NCBI GenBank assembly: GCA_023159155.1
Contig: JAJNNX010000044.1
Coordinates: forward strand, 124,001 to 188,000
Direction: 5' to 3'
DNA from: Ustulina deusta
Lineage: Eukaryota > Ascomycota > Sordariomycetes > Xylariales > Xylariaceae
DNA length: 64,000 nt
The notes under the pieces were generated by a model. That model was not told the DNA's origin. It was given only the letters and a program-made list of their open reading frames with translations, and did no database searches. Below are positions 1-12,287 of the stretch, piece by piece. Both the position numbers and the translations under genes were made by a program. Each line of letters starts with the position of its first letter. Positions within the stretch are counted from its first letter, which is position 1.

Positions 1-1946
1 ACCTTCTCGGGACTAGTATGAATACACAACTCTTCTTGGCACAGTATTGGAAGGAAGAGACGAATACGGCAGCGAAACCTCCACTATAATCAACCCGCGC
101 GGTCCGGCGCGTCTTACCGCACAGTATCTAACCAACGAGCGCAAAAGAAACCTGTCGCAAAAGCCTGCAGCGAGTGCGTCGATATACTCCCAGCTTTACA
201 TTGCAAAGCTAGCTGTACGGATAAGGAAATCAGTGCACTTTGGTTACCAGGCATGATTCTCTCGATCACCTACACTACATGTTTAAGAATGAACGATAAA
301 ACGCTGTTTATTATACCCCCTCGCCAGTCACTTTCTCTTATACACTCAAAGGTTTTTGCAATGAGTTCTTGAATCCCGTTTTGAAGTATCTAGGTTTAAT
401 ATTCTCTATCTCTGAAAATAGTGGCTATTATAAAGTGCACTTGGCACAGTGAGTTTATCATGGTGTGACATACATTTATAAGGCTCTTGACTACCTACCC
501 AGGTACCCAGCTCTCTAACTAGGAGGTGGAGGCATGGATGTATAGAAGCGTCGTATTCTGCCTACTTAACTTCATTATCGAGATAAAGTGACCTATTGAT
601 GAATAGAAGATGCTTGGTGCCAAGTCAACAACGTCTTTACCTGGATACAGGTATTCAATCCTTCGAGATCTTGAGGGGTAATGTTAAATGACTATTAACC
701 ACCCGCCTTAAAAGGTGATCATAGTAGGGCTCTATATATATATATGGATGAGATCAGGACCCTTTTAGATAGATGGGAAGATTTAGGAAGCAATTCATCA
801 TTCTATTGAGCCCTAAATACCACCTACCTACCTAACTGCAAATGAGTTTATATATTCACTGTAGAACACCCACCCTAGAAAACCAACTGCCACGGAAATA
901 TGCACATAAATAGTCAGATCGGCCAAACATTGTGCCGGTGACTCGCAAAGGGTAAAAAACAGCGAGGGAGTAGTCAATGAAAGACAGATTACCGTCATGC
1001 CATATTAGTTATTCTTGGTTGATATATTTGTAATCAATCGAGAGAAGGGGGTGTTAATGACCCTCTAAAAGCTTAGGCCATGATGTTTAGCCGGATTGCC
1101 CACGCCTCTCTGCAGTTCAGTTGGGACACCCTATTATTATGTTATATTTACACTCGCATTCTACATGGAGACATGGCACTCTGAGATGATGTATTCCCTG
1201 GCTGGATGCTTGAAAGTTGGTTTCTGGTAAGTGCTGGTTACACTTATGAGGTGTAAATGATTGAGGAAGAGTACCGCGCCGCTAGCCGGGGATACTACGT
1301 CCTCGGAACAGATGTTCGTTCACCCTTTGTAGACATAAGAGTTTCAGCTAGGAGAATCAGTTACAGTCGCGTAAAATGCCGTCGTGGCCAGAGAATATTT
1401 TCTATAGCCGGGATGAAATATGCATTGGACTTTCGGTGGTCTGATTACTACCTGGCGTTTTAGTAGGTGGTATGCTGGCTTCGCGCTGAAATGCGGACGC
1501 AAGCTAAACCCATGATCACGGAGCTGATTATTAGGTCCTGTATTGCGTAGCTGCAAGCTACGTATGCGTGATACGTGGGCTTTGGTGCTGATTCAGGAGC
1601 GCAGATACTAATATTGGAACCTAAAATTGTTCTCAAGTGTAAGAATCATCTTGGTGGGGGTCCAGCTGGTTATTTCCAAAGCGCATGGGCCAATGAACTT
1701 GGCTGGTGTATGGATGATGTGCGGCTACGAGGCTTAAGAGGCTCTATTCTGACCCATGACACTATTTGGCGGTGAGCTTCCATTTCGACCAATCACATCA
1801 CACATAGTCTCCGAGCTTCGTAATGGCATATTTGGCACCAGGAAAGGTGTGAGGTGCTGACGTGATCCAAGACAGGCGCAACTCAAGCGGTAGAAATGAA
1901 AAGCGAGTGAGCACGCGTGTTTTGGCTGTAGTTGGATGACTGATCC
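1..1946. other. gene-free stretch, no supported feature
   Basis: I find no open frame here that resembles a known family and no consistent pair of splice sites. The sequence is moderately AT-rich, with a short TA microsatellite near 734-745. Open frames at 47-256, 1257-1463 and 1575-1775 are short, overlap frames on the other strand and show no recognisable composition. It may be decayed intergenic DNA. Confidence 0.6.
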
Positions 1947-2549
1947 GTGACGTCAGACAAGTATGAAGAGAAGTCTGAGGCCACTTCTTTGGAATTCTGG
2001 ATGCATTGGCAGGGTTGGTATACGGCACGCATTGATCGACGTGACAACCTAATGTACTGCATGCATGTCGGGACTTCATCAAACGGCGTGGTAACCAGGA
2101 TGAGCTTACTCATGCAAGCTGACGGCGACTGCACGCAATGTAAGATGGTCCGTAGAGGGAGGTCCGAAGACTGGATTAGGGGTTGGTTGGGTGCAGACAG
2201 CACGCAACGGAATGACGTGGATGCGCTTCTGCGCTTGTGGTACAATTCTGATTCCCTCTCTATAATCTCGGATAATGCTGAAACCATACCTATTTCCGAA
2301 GAGGTTGTGTTATGGAGACGAAAAGTGATGATGGTGAGCAATCCGTCGTGTGTCAGCCGGGATGGGGCGGTTCACAGCACCGATTCCTTGGTCTTTTACC
2401 TCATTGGTGACCCATCCATTCGGGTCGTGCCGTTGGGACATCCCATGATCCCATCAATCGCCGCATTCCCAACGAAGAGGGACCCGGAGAATAAACGACA
2501 TACCAATGCAACCACAGCGCACGAACACCTGCGCTCTACCAGCACCTAA
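1947..2549 (+). CDS. doubtful hypothetical ORF, 200 codons
   Basis: An uninterrupted frame opens with ATG and encodes 200 residues with no domain, signal peptide or membrane segment that I recognise. A 152-codon frame overlaps it on the opposite strand, so strand assignment from frame openness alone is weak. Composition is unremarkable apart from a Trp-rich N-terminal part (WMHWQGWY). It could be a species-specific gene, an exon of a decayed gene, or chance. I list it because it is the longest frame in the first 5 kb. Confidence 0.2.
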   Translation: MTSDKYEEKSEATSLEFWMHWQGWYTARIDRRDNLMYCMHVGTSSNGVVTRMSLLMQADGDCTQCKMVRRGRSEDWIRGWLGADSTQRNDVDALLRLWYNSDSLSIISDNAETIPISEEVVLWRRKVMMVSNPSCVSRDGAVHSTDSLVFYLIGDPSIRVVPLGHPMIPSIAAFPTKRDPENKRHTNATTAHEHLRSTST

Positions 2550-5500
2550 GCTGCGAAGCGAGAACGACGGGCACGGGAGGACGTTTCATTGCGAAGGGCT
2601 AGAACGCACGGCTGCTCTCCTGCGCACTTGAACCAAGTCGTTGGCGAAGGTATCACGGCGTGTGCGGTGTTTTCCCTTCCCTCAACAAGCGTCGTAATGA
2701 CCTGCTGGGCCAAACACAGAAGATGCAACCGATGCGCGAAAAACAGGTCGATGGCCGCGAATGCGTCATCATGTTGATTTCGCGTCACATGCACGCGGAG
2801 CGATGCATCACAGAGCACCGGCTGTGCAACCTTCTTCTCGGCCGCCTCTTGTAGTACTCAACGAGTAAGTTGCTCCGGGTGTTGGTGTGACCCAGAGGCG
2901 GAAATGCACCGAAAACCGTTACCGTATCATCGAGAGACATGCGTAACCATCCATTATGTACGGCCCCGATGCGGTGTTTGCCCTGTCGCTCACTGGCTCA
3001 AGGTGATGATGGCGCGTTCAATGGCTGTTTGTTGTTCAAAAGTGTTATAAAAAGGAAACACAACTCGTCGCCACTCCTAAGCTGTTAATTAATCTACTCT
3101 GCGGCAGCGTAGTGTATCTAGATAGGGTATCTAGGTTGGTAGTCTAGGTGCTGCCTACTGACTTTAGTGCCAATCACCCCTGAAATTTCAACGCCTGCAG
3201 GGTCCTCAACCTTTTCGCCCCCGCCCACCCTGGACATTTGCCGGGGCCCCTTGCTTATGTCAACTCAACATTTTCCTGATCCTACTATTTATTTAGTGCA
3301 TACCTTAGGTAATACACATATGCAGCTAATAGAACTATAAACCGTAGTGGACCTAACCTCTTTGATCACCCAAGGTTGTTCCAAAAGAAAAGAAAAAATG
3401 AAAAAGGAGAGAAGATAAGAAAAAAGGGGGGGAAATATAAAGAAAAAAATACAGAGAAAAAAAAGGAAAGGAAAGGAAAAATGAAGGGGAAAAAAAAAAA
3501 AAGCAACAACAATATAACCAAGACATTGGCCCCATCGTAAGATGAGCCAACAGTAGTCCACGGCCCTAATGAGTTTGCAGTGTGGTGTAAGAATAAACAA
3601 AGTACAGCACATATACGTATGCGTAGTGCATCACATCGTGTGTATATGGTATAGAGTTCAAACCCTAGTGAAGGTCGATACAATCAATCTTCTCCGTCCT
3701 TGCATCCCCGAGACTCTCGTTGACGTGTGGGCGTTTCGTTTGCCCAACACTTCACGCTGGACTCACACAACAGGCGGTATAGAAGTGTCACATGGGACAA
3801 ACGATGCAAGAAAACAACCAGTCATCACCCTGGCCATGATGGTAGGTAGTAGAACTGGCTAACTGTGTGTTCGTCCCTGGCAGGATCGATCCCTGTCCAT
3901 GTGGGCTCTTCCCATCAACCAACCGCCCCTGGCCAGTCATTGACGTTCCCGAGAGGCTCGTGGTGTCCACCGGTGCACGCGGAGGGTCCGCGAAGGGTCT
4001 AGCGTGACATCTAGCCATCCGATTTCCGTCTCCCCGGGTACCAATTTGACTGTGGTGGATCGTGAATATGTACTGTCCCAAACGTCCGGCCAACTGACCG
4101 CCTGGATTCTGGACTCACCGGGTCATCTCGCTGATGCTCTCAACCCTCGTCACGGGTATCACAGGCCGCCGCAGTCGGATCCCAGACGCTCTGGAGCTAC
4201 CAATTCCGATTCTGTTTGTGCCTGGACTCTAGACACACCCACCTATCTACATATCTCCGAGTCCCATCTCTGTCTACACCACCGTAATTACCTTTGAACC
4301 TATTCACGCGCAACCTTGCCATCGACTGCCGTCTCCGTTGTGCCCATTTGTGTTGGCCAGACTCGAAACGCAGGAGGCGTCAATAACAACGTTGTGCTGT
4401 AGGTCTGCTTGTCAAAGTGAACCATCGCGTGACATAGTTCAACGAGTTGGCCTGAGATTCAAAGCTGGTTGGTCGCCTGCCCCATTTCTTTTTCACTGTC
4501 CTCTTTCGAAGCGTAGTCAAAAAAACATCTTAACTTTTTGGCCTTCATCCCCCCCTCCCCCCCCTCCCCCCCAATTCCGGACTGCATGAACACTGTCACG
4601 TAGGGCTGAGGTCCGTAGCTTGTCTACAGTATGCCGCGTCCTCCTGGGATTGTGCATAAACCGACTACCTATATAAAGCAATTGCAAGCTGACGAGAGGA
4701 TCCTTAGTTCAGCTAAAATAGCACACATTACCCAGGTGCTGCCTAGTTGACTCACGAATGACGAGGTGCTGACACGGCTCAAGTGCATCGATAATCTATA
4801 TTAAAGAGGAAGAAAGCATAGTTAGTCTCGAATATCACTCTTGTGTAGTGACTATGTATAAAGTGTTCGGGTAAGTGGAAGAAGTTCTTTTATTCAACCG
4901 TTGATAGGCGGTAGGCAGTATGGGCTCTACCTCTCTTTTCTCTCTCTCTCTCTTAGTCTTGAAGGCGCTTGTTAGATACGGCGTGAATGAGAGGGTGGCT
5001 GTCCAAGCCCTTGAGATAACGTTGTGCGTTTCACAACAACAACAACAACAGCAGCTGTAACATGAGAAGAATGACCAATAACATCCCTAACAATAACAAC
5101 AACAGCAACAGCAACAGCAACAACAATAACAACAAGCATCATTATCAACCCCACACATAACAACAATATGTCTAGGTTTCGAAGAACTACCTCTGGGTAG
5201 AGAAGCTCGCTTGTTTGGACCACCTACCCAGCAGGTTGGTACCAGATTGTTGCCGTTGCTGTTGCTGTTGTCATTGCTCTTGCCATTGTTGTTGTTGTTA
5301 TCGTGGTTGTAGCTACCTTGCATGCACTTCTCAAGCAATCCCCTCTCCTACAAGTGCGCCTACCCACGCAAGGGCTTTCGTAATACTTACCTACTATACA
5401 ACACCTTACAGGACACCCTCTCGGTTGCCCTTACCTACCTACATCCCTGTCCTGCACAGCTCCTTGCATGGCTGTCTAGAACCTCTTTAAGCTTCCCTTT

Positions 5501-5843
5501 ATTCCACATGCCCATGTTTGCCCCATGTCGAGATGGAAACCATCTTTCCCTGTCATTTCTCATTCGTCTTCCACTTGCCCTGCCTTGTCCCCCCCCCACT
5601 TCTGCCTTGTCGTCTAAATCATACGTCTTTGTACAACTATTGTCTCTCTCCTCGTGAATCCGTTTTCGCAGCTTGAGAGCTTACCTCTCCTGTTCTGCGT
5701 TTAGGACTGGCAACAGCAAATGTATCTGACCGCCCTTCTAGGCAATATCCATCACTTGCACGGCCTTGCATCGATTAGAGCTCGACAAGCTGGATACCGT
5801 ATAATCCTCGCCCTTGTTCTGTTGGTTGGCGTGGTCTCGCATC
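2550..5843. other. intergenic, low-complexity rich
   Basis: No gene is supported in these 3.3 kb. The stretch holds a purine-rich block (about 3380-3510, runs of A and G), a C-rich block (about 4549-4572), a CT microsatellite (about 4934-4955) and two oppositely oriented CAA/TTG-type repeat blocks (5033-5136 and 5247-5312). The last 500 bases, pyrimidine-rich in places, probably contain the promoter and leader of the ABC transporter that starts at 5844. Confidence 0.6.
5033..5312. repeat. inverted pair of CAA / TTG-type simple repeats
   Basis: The left block (5033-5054 and about 5087-5136) is built of CAA, CAG and AAT triplets. The right block (about 5247-5312) is built of TTG, TGT and TTA triplets. 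The complement of the right block reads like the left one with mismatches, so a single strand could fold into a long imperfect stem with a loop of about 110 bases. It lies about 530 bp upstream of the ABC transporter start. Confidence 0.6.
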
Positions 5844-8800
5844 ATGTCTCCGGACCCGCTGGGCACTACCGAGACCATGGACAACACGCTACACCATGCG
5901 GAGGCGATCCTGCATTACGTCTACCCTCTTGCCGTGTTTCTCTACTTCGCTGTTTCATCGGCCGTTGTCCTTTGTGCGCTGCAGAAACCCTCTACAAAAA
6001 CGCCGCCAGTCCGATTCAAGGTCATCTGGTATTCCCTGCTCCTGTTTATTACTTTGTATGGCGTCCAGATTGTGCTGAAGATTGTCGAAATCTCAGTCTG
6101 GTCACGCTGGCCCGCTCAGTCCACCATTATTGGCTTGCTTGCATGCGTCCTAATTTTTGGAGTGCAACAGAACAGCTTTGGAGATGCTGCAGAGATTGTG
6201 TGGTATCCGTACTACGGCTCATGGCTGATGGGCTCACTGTTCGAACCCGCTATTGCTGTATTACAATTCCTTATTGCCCATGAAGCCTCTACTGTTCGTC
6301 TAGACGCCCACCCAGAGGTTGAATTACCGGCGTTTATCCGTGTGGATGCCGTCATGTCCATTGTCCGCTCCGTCATTATTCTCAGCGTCATCTTGATGCA
6401 CCTCTCGTCTTACAATCGCATTGATACGGACAGCTCCGACGAAGAACGGTCTCCGCTGATACCCAAGTCTGACCAAAGGTTGAGCAACGGCAACGGTTCA
6501 GCCGACAGTGGCTATGGGACTAGTTCCGAGGCCACTAATACCGATGCACCTAATACGGAAACAGTTAACTCTCCTTCTGATCCCGAATCCCCCTGGGAAC
6601 GACAACAGCGTCTTCTCCGGGAAAAGATGGAAAAACGCCTGAAGAGTGAAGGAAGTTGGATAGCATATGTCAAGGGTTTCATGGTATTCTTCCCCTATAT
6701 ATGGCCGGTAGGGAATCGTCGCTTGCAAATTCACGTCATTCTCGTAGGGTTATGCCTGCTTGCAGGTAACGGGCTCAACTTCCTGATACCTCGCCAGTAC
6801 GGTGTTGTATTAGATTCACTGGGTGGCTTATCAAAAGAAAGTCCCTGGGTACAGGTCACAATATTCGCAGTTCTCAGAGTCCTCTCGTCTGAAGCTGGTC
6901 TCCCCCTACTAAGAAACCTCCTCTGGATGCCGGTTGAATATTACTCCCAAGAGGCCCTTAGCGTTGCGGCATATTCTCATGTTATGAACTTGTCCTCCGA
7001 ATTCCACGATAGCCAGAGCTCGTCCGATATCCAAGTCGCCATTTCGAATGGGTATCACATCACTAGTCTACTGGAGTCGATCTGCTTCCAGGCAATTCCA
7101 ATGATTATTGACTTGGTCGTGGCCTTCACCTATCTATCCGTCAAATTCGGTCCTTATGAAGGCTTCATCACTATAGCTACAGGTCTAGCATTCATACAGT
7201 CTGCCGCTCAACTCATTTCAAAGTTCAAGGAGAAGAGGAAGAAAGTGGTCAGCACGTAAATGATCCCACACCTCCTCGTCTATGGGCCAATCTAATATTG
7301 TCTTAGATATTTTGAAGAGCACTACACTCGTCAGGCTGGTATCCAAGGCTGGTACACTGTTAGCGCCTTCAATCAGGTTCCGTATGAAGAGGGTCGGTAT
7401 AGCAAAGCCGTGAAGTCTCAGATTACGGCGTACAAGTCTATTTACTTGGGATACCTCGTCGGGCAAGCGTTCCAGTACCTAATCCTCATCGCGGGCTTGC
7501 TTGCTGGTGCATTTTTGGCTGTCTACCAGATCATTCACAAAAGAGCTACGCCGGGTGATTTCGTCATGTTGTTGACATATTGGGGCCAGCTCACATCGCC
7601 TCTTCAATTCTTCTCAACGATGGGACGAAACATTAGCCAAAGCTTGGTCCAAGTCGAACGTCTCCTGGAGGTGATGCTAACAAAACCTACAGTTGTCGAC
7701 AAACCTGGTGCTCGGCCTCTGAAACTCAAGGGAGGGAAAGTCGAATTTCGCAATGTCAGCTTTAGTTACGACAAGAAGAAAGACATCTTGAAGGGCGTGA
7801 AGCTGTCTGCACCGCCTGGTACGACGGTTGCCTTTGTGGGGGCAACGGGGGCTGGGAAGTCGACCATTTTCAAAGTTCTTGATCGATTCTACGATGTGAC
7901 CGGTGGTTCAATCTTAATAGATGGACAAGACATCCGAGATGTCACATTATCTAGGTATGGAAGACATAAAGCATATTTCGACGATTTAAGTTGTAATATT
8001 TCCGTGCTAGTTTTAAGTCCGTGTTACTAACTAGTATCGCCTCCTAGCTTACGCCGGTGTATCGGGATTGTTCCCCAGTCCCCGATTCTCTTTGACGATA
8101 CCGTGATAAACAATGTCAGATACGCTCGGTTGGAGGCTTCTGATGAAGAGGTCTACAAAGCTTGCAAAGCCGCCGCCATTCATGACCAGATCATGGGTTT
8201 TACTGAAGGGTATAAGACTCGGGTTGGAGAGCGTGGCGTGTAAGTTTTGGAGTCTAGTCAAAGGGGTATGTCAAATACCATGCTTGCTAACAACGGGCAG
8301 AAAACTGTCTGGCGGAGAGTTGCAACGAGTCGCGATTGCCCGAGCTATCCTCAAAAATCCTGAAATCGTCCTTCTAGATGAGGCAACAAGTGCTGTCGAC
8401 ACTGACACTGAACAGAAGATCCAAGAAGGTCTGCGTGCTTTATGTGACAATCGGACAACATTTATTGTGGCGTAAGTTTGAGGTGGAAAATCGCGGCTAC
8501 TGGAAAAGACTAACATATGATAGCCATCGCCTTTCAACAGTGATGAATGCTGACATAATCTTCGTCGTGGCTAATGGCCAAGTCGTAGAGCAAGGCAGCC
8601 ACGAAGAACTGGTTATTAAGAATGGCAAATATGCGGAACTCTGGTCCAAGCAGATCTTTGTGAAACCCAAGGAGCGAAAAGAAGGCGTGGATGACATTGA
8701 ACCATCCTTTCATACACCTACTAAACCAGAAAATGAACCAACTGACGAGGAAATGAGCGAAGCCAGTGCCTCGGAGGCATTAGGATCGCTCTCCACAGTG

Positions 8801-9609
8801 GAGGAAGCTGGATCGGAGGCGGGTGAATCAGACGTAGCTGGTGGCGAGGGTGAGGACACTCCGGTGACGCACAAGAAAGAGGTAGATCCGTCAAATGATC
8901 AATCTTGATTTTTTGACTGATACTGATCTCTAACTTGTAGGGTTCAAGATTGAATCCCGGCGCACCGGAGTTCACTCCACGTACCCTTCGCGCAACCAAG
9001 CCAATACCTGCATCTCCGATCCATAATAGCTGGGCCGAGGATGTCGAAGATGATGAGGTCGATTTGCCTCAAAAAACACCCATGGAGGATAACAACTCAG
9101 GTCTAGAGTGGGAGGCGCACCCTGATTACACTCGAGCTCCACCGAATACAGCCGCAGCCTCGCCTGACAGCCTCAATGTGACCATCGAAGCAACCGCGAC
9201 CGGGTTAGGAGAACATAGACCTCGTCGCAATACCTTGCAATCTGTTTCTTGCCCAGACCCCCCCCTGCTCCCTCTTCAATGCAGCCCATCACGCTGTGTC
9301 AGTCAACCAGACCAACCGGTGCCAAGCTCTCGAGTGCCCCGACCCCCGACCCCCATTGAGAACCTTGCTCCTGAGACTCCTTCTGATGTGCAAGTGCAGC
9401 TTAGCGTGAAGCCTGACGCACCCAAATCTGCAACTGCTGAGGGCAAATTCCCACGGGAAACCAATCGTGGTAGAGGTTCACGCGGCCGGGGTCATCGTGG
9501 TCGATATCGTGGAAAAGGACGATGTAACGCATCCGATCCGAAACAAAACAAAAGCAGACGAACAACGAACGCTCCGCAGCCCCCATCCAATCCCGTCTCG
9601 CACGCCTAG
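5844..9609 (+). CDS. HMT1-like vacuolar ABC transporter with PAM2-like and RG-rich C-terminal tail
   Basis: Predicted ABC half-transporter of the HMT1/ABCB6 type, which in fission yeast moves metal-binding peptide complexes into the vacuole. Exons are 5844-7255, 7307-7954, 8048-8239, 8301-8471, 8524-8881 and 8941-9609, giving 1149 residues. Order along the protein: an N-terminal multispan region (about 20-210), an acidic Ser-rich linker, the ABC membrane domain (about 300-620), then the nucleotide-binding domain with Walker [10 protein letters not shown] (about 649), signature LSGGE (about 753), Walker [13 protein letters not shown] and the switch histidine in AHRLS. All five introns have GT-AG ends and the phases agree. 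The last exon joins in phase 0 and starts with a PAM2-like motif ([11 protein letters not shown], about 930-940). It ends in an RGRG-type stretch (about 1101-1123). If intron 5 is retained, translation stops at 8906-8908 and the tail is lost. An upstream in-frame ATG at 5814 is an alternative start. Metal specificity is inferred from family only. Confidence 0.9.
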
Positions 9610-10411
9610 CCCGCTTGATTTCCTTTCCCTTATTTCCTCCTTACTAGACCTTTCCGCGTTTAGATCATATACCTTTCACTTCTCTTTATAATATGAAACG
9701 CATACATCGCGAGGTGTCAAGGGAATTTCACATCTGCTCTCCCAGTTTATTTCTGCTGTTTTGGGAGGGTATCGTACAATAGCATTTCGGGGGTTCTCAC
9801 GACATGATGATTATTCGAATGGGGCAAACAAGAGAAAAAAAGAAGACGGAAGGAAACAACGAAAAAGCATGGCAATATACATGGTCTAGAGTGGCGACAA
9901 CAATTTCAGGCGAGAGGGGAAAAAAGGAGGAAAAAAAAAAAGAGAAAAAAAATTAACGGAAGCTTTGGGCGATACTGGTGGCAGTTGTGTCCGGAGTATC
10001 GACTTCGCCTCTAGCTTTCTTCTGGCGCACGGCGGTTGTGGATTGGTGGATGCAGCATAGACAGGCACTTTTGGGCGTGGCAAAATTAAGACGATCCATA
10101 CAGCAATAGAAACTGATTCCTTGGTTTGTTCTATTGAAACATCGAGCATCGTAACTCGTGACATACGTGATCTAAGCATTACCAAGACGGCCACTTCCAA
10201 AGCACTGATTTGTCAATGGAGAACCCCGAACCCGCCTGAATGGCACCATTTGTTTGTGCCTTTTGTTCCCGCTATGATCCTTCGATTAACGCCTCAGAGC
10301 TGGCTTTCTGTCTCCTGACACGTCGCTTGAGGAGATCGATTCAAACGGACGTCCCGCTCCCATCGATGCTCCAAGCGGCTGTTTTTGATTGGTGGATACG
10401 AATGACACGAA
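9610..10411. other. convergent 3' intergenic region
   Basis: Non-coding space between the converging ABC transporter and SGT2 genes. It contains A-rich purine tracts (about 9830-9960) and presumably both 3' untranslated regions. Short frames such as 10121-10318 have no support. Confidence 0.6.
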
Positions 10412-11584
10412 TCATTGCCCGCCAGAGCCTGGGGCACCCCCGCGGCCACCGCCACCCATCATGTTCCGGGCCATCTCGGCAATGTTGGGGTCGTTCATCA
10501 GGGAGCTCATGTCGGGCATGGCACCACCTTGGCTGAATCGGTCGGCCATCTCGCGCAGGCGAGGGTTGCTCATCAAGTTCTGCATCATCTCGGGGTTCGA
10601 CATGAGGTTCTGTGCCATGTTCGCAAACATGGGGTTGCTCATGATGGAGCTGAGATCGGGCATCCCGTTACCACCAGAGCCAGAGCCGGAGCCGGAGCCA
10701 AACATGCCCGCCAGACTGCTCAGATCGGGCATACCACCGCCCGCTCCCGGGTTGACGGCGGCGCCGATACCGGCTGAAGCGCCGCGCGAGAGGGGATTGC
10801 CGCCGTCGGCCTCGAGCTCCTCGACGCGCCGCTTGGCCGTCTCGAACCCTTTCTTCATGGCGTCAGAGCCGCCGCTGCCCTCGTATTCTATACCCTGGCG
10901 GTAGGCGTCCATGCTGCCTCGTGCGTCGCCGAGGGCAAAGCGCGCAAGTCCTAGACGCGACCAGGCCTTGGTGTAGTTGGGGTCGGTAGCGACAGCGGCC
11001 TCGGCATCGGCGCGGGCGCTCTCGTGGTCTCGCGCGGCGCTGTACGCGGCGGCGCGGTTCGACAGGAAGATGGCATTCCCGGGGTACAGGGCGAGGGCCT
11101 GGGAGTAGAGGTCGATGGCGCGGGCGTAGTCCTTGGAGGTCATGGCCTTGTTGCCCTGGGCCTTGAGGTCCTCGGCGCGGGTCTTCTCTTCGTCGGTGGG
11201 GAGTTTCGGGGCGCCGGTGCTGCCGGCGGCGGAGGAAGAGGAGGCCGACGACGAAGACTTGCCCGACGACTTCAGCTTCTCGTAGACGCCGTAGATTTGC
11301 ATGAGGTTCTGCGACCCGATGGCGGACTGCACGGCGATCTTGTCGGTGGGGTCGACCTTGAAGCTCTCTGCGATGCAGTTGATGGCCACATCGATGCTGT
11401 CCTTGTCCTCCGAGGCTAGCGTGCCGTCATCGAGAGAGCTCGACAGGAAATGGCATATGGCGAGCGCCAGGCGCTGCTTGGATGTTGTGGCCTGTTGTTG
11501 TCCGTGGCATGCGGTTAGCTAGCTGGGTCACTGTGTACATATCTATATGACGAGGGGCTTCCCTTCGCGGGCCGAACGTACCAT
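10412..11584 (-). CDS. sgt2: small glutamine-rich TPR co-chaperone SGT2
   Basis: Cytosolic co-chaperone that receives tail-anchored membrane proteins from ribosome-associated factors and passes them to the GET pathway, while binding Hsp70/Hsp90 through its TPR domain. Exons are 11584-11582 (only ATG) and 11491-10412, with a 90-nt intron (GTACGT donor, CAACAG acceptor), giving 360 residues. The N-terminal 70 residues (MATTSKQRLAL onward) form the Get4/5-binding dimerisation domain. A Ser-rich linker follows, then three TPRs (about 105-205). The C-terminus is rich in Gly, Met and Asn with repeated NPxxxxNMxQNLM patterns (about 275-335), the usual client-binding region. The ATG-only exon is supported because the continuous frame has no ATG at the right place, whereas the splice gives the conserved N-terminus. 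The neighbouring NAT gene is divergent. Confidence 0.92.
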
Positions 11585-12287
11585 GGCTCAGAAACACCTA
11601 CCCTGACAGGTAGGATGGGGAAGAAGCGGGTTGGGTCGTGGCTGAATGAAGGGGCAAGCGAACACGGCGGAGGAGACGGGGGCGGGGGCGAGGGCGAGGG
11701 CGAGGCGCTAATAAGAATGAATGGAGCGCTCCAACAGAAAGAGAGGAAGGGGAAGAAAGAGAGAGGGAGAGGGAGAGAGGCTGAGAGGTCGAGAGGTTGA
11801 GAGGCTGATTCGCGAAATCACAGCCGAAGAGGTGGGTAGTAGGTATCAAGCCTCGTTCTCGCGTGTGGGCCAAGAGCAAGCAAGCAGTAAGTGGTGGCGG
11901 GGTGGCGAATTGTTGAGGAAGCCCGAGAGGCCGAGATGACCGGCGAGACGCTTGGTCTGGAGACCCTGGGAGGAAGGCGGTGAGAGTGGGGTTGGAGAGG
12001 GGTTGGCATATTTCCCCTTTCGATACTTCCAGTTTCATGCATACCTAACCTACTAAGTACTAAGGTAACTAGTCCATCATGTATCCTAGCCATAGCTCTC
12101 ATACAACAGGCTATACGGGCAAAAGTTTTTCGACTGCTAGTAAAAGTACATATTTAGTTGATTAGTAATTGTTAGTGCAGCTTATAATTACTGGCGACAG
12201 TTTTTCACGAGAATAATTCCAGGCCGGTGAGCCCAGTATCCCCTGGTACCTAATATATATGCTACGTCGATTTACACAATGCTAAAG
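11585..12287. other. SGT2 5' flank, purine-rich
   Basis: Upstream region of SGT2. It contains a GC- and GA-rich block (about 11660-11800) typical of fungal promoters or leaders. Frames on either strand here are compositional artefacts. Target-site copy ATGCTAAAG of the adjacent transposon lies at 12279-12287. Confidence 0.55.

Noticed and set aside
3645..3675. Possible tRNA B-box (GTTCAAACCC)
   Set aside because: No A-box or cloverleaf partners could be found upstream, and the ends do not pair.
10415..11419. Forward-strand frames of 120-171 codons opposite SGT2
   Set aside because: They are antisense to clear TPR and Met/Asn-rich coding sequence and reflect its GC bias.
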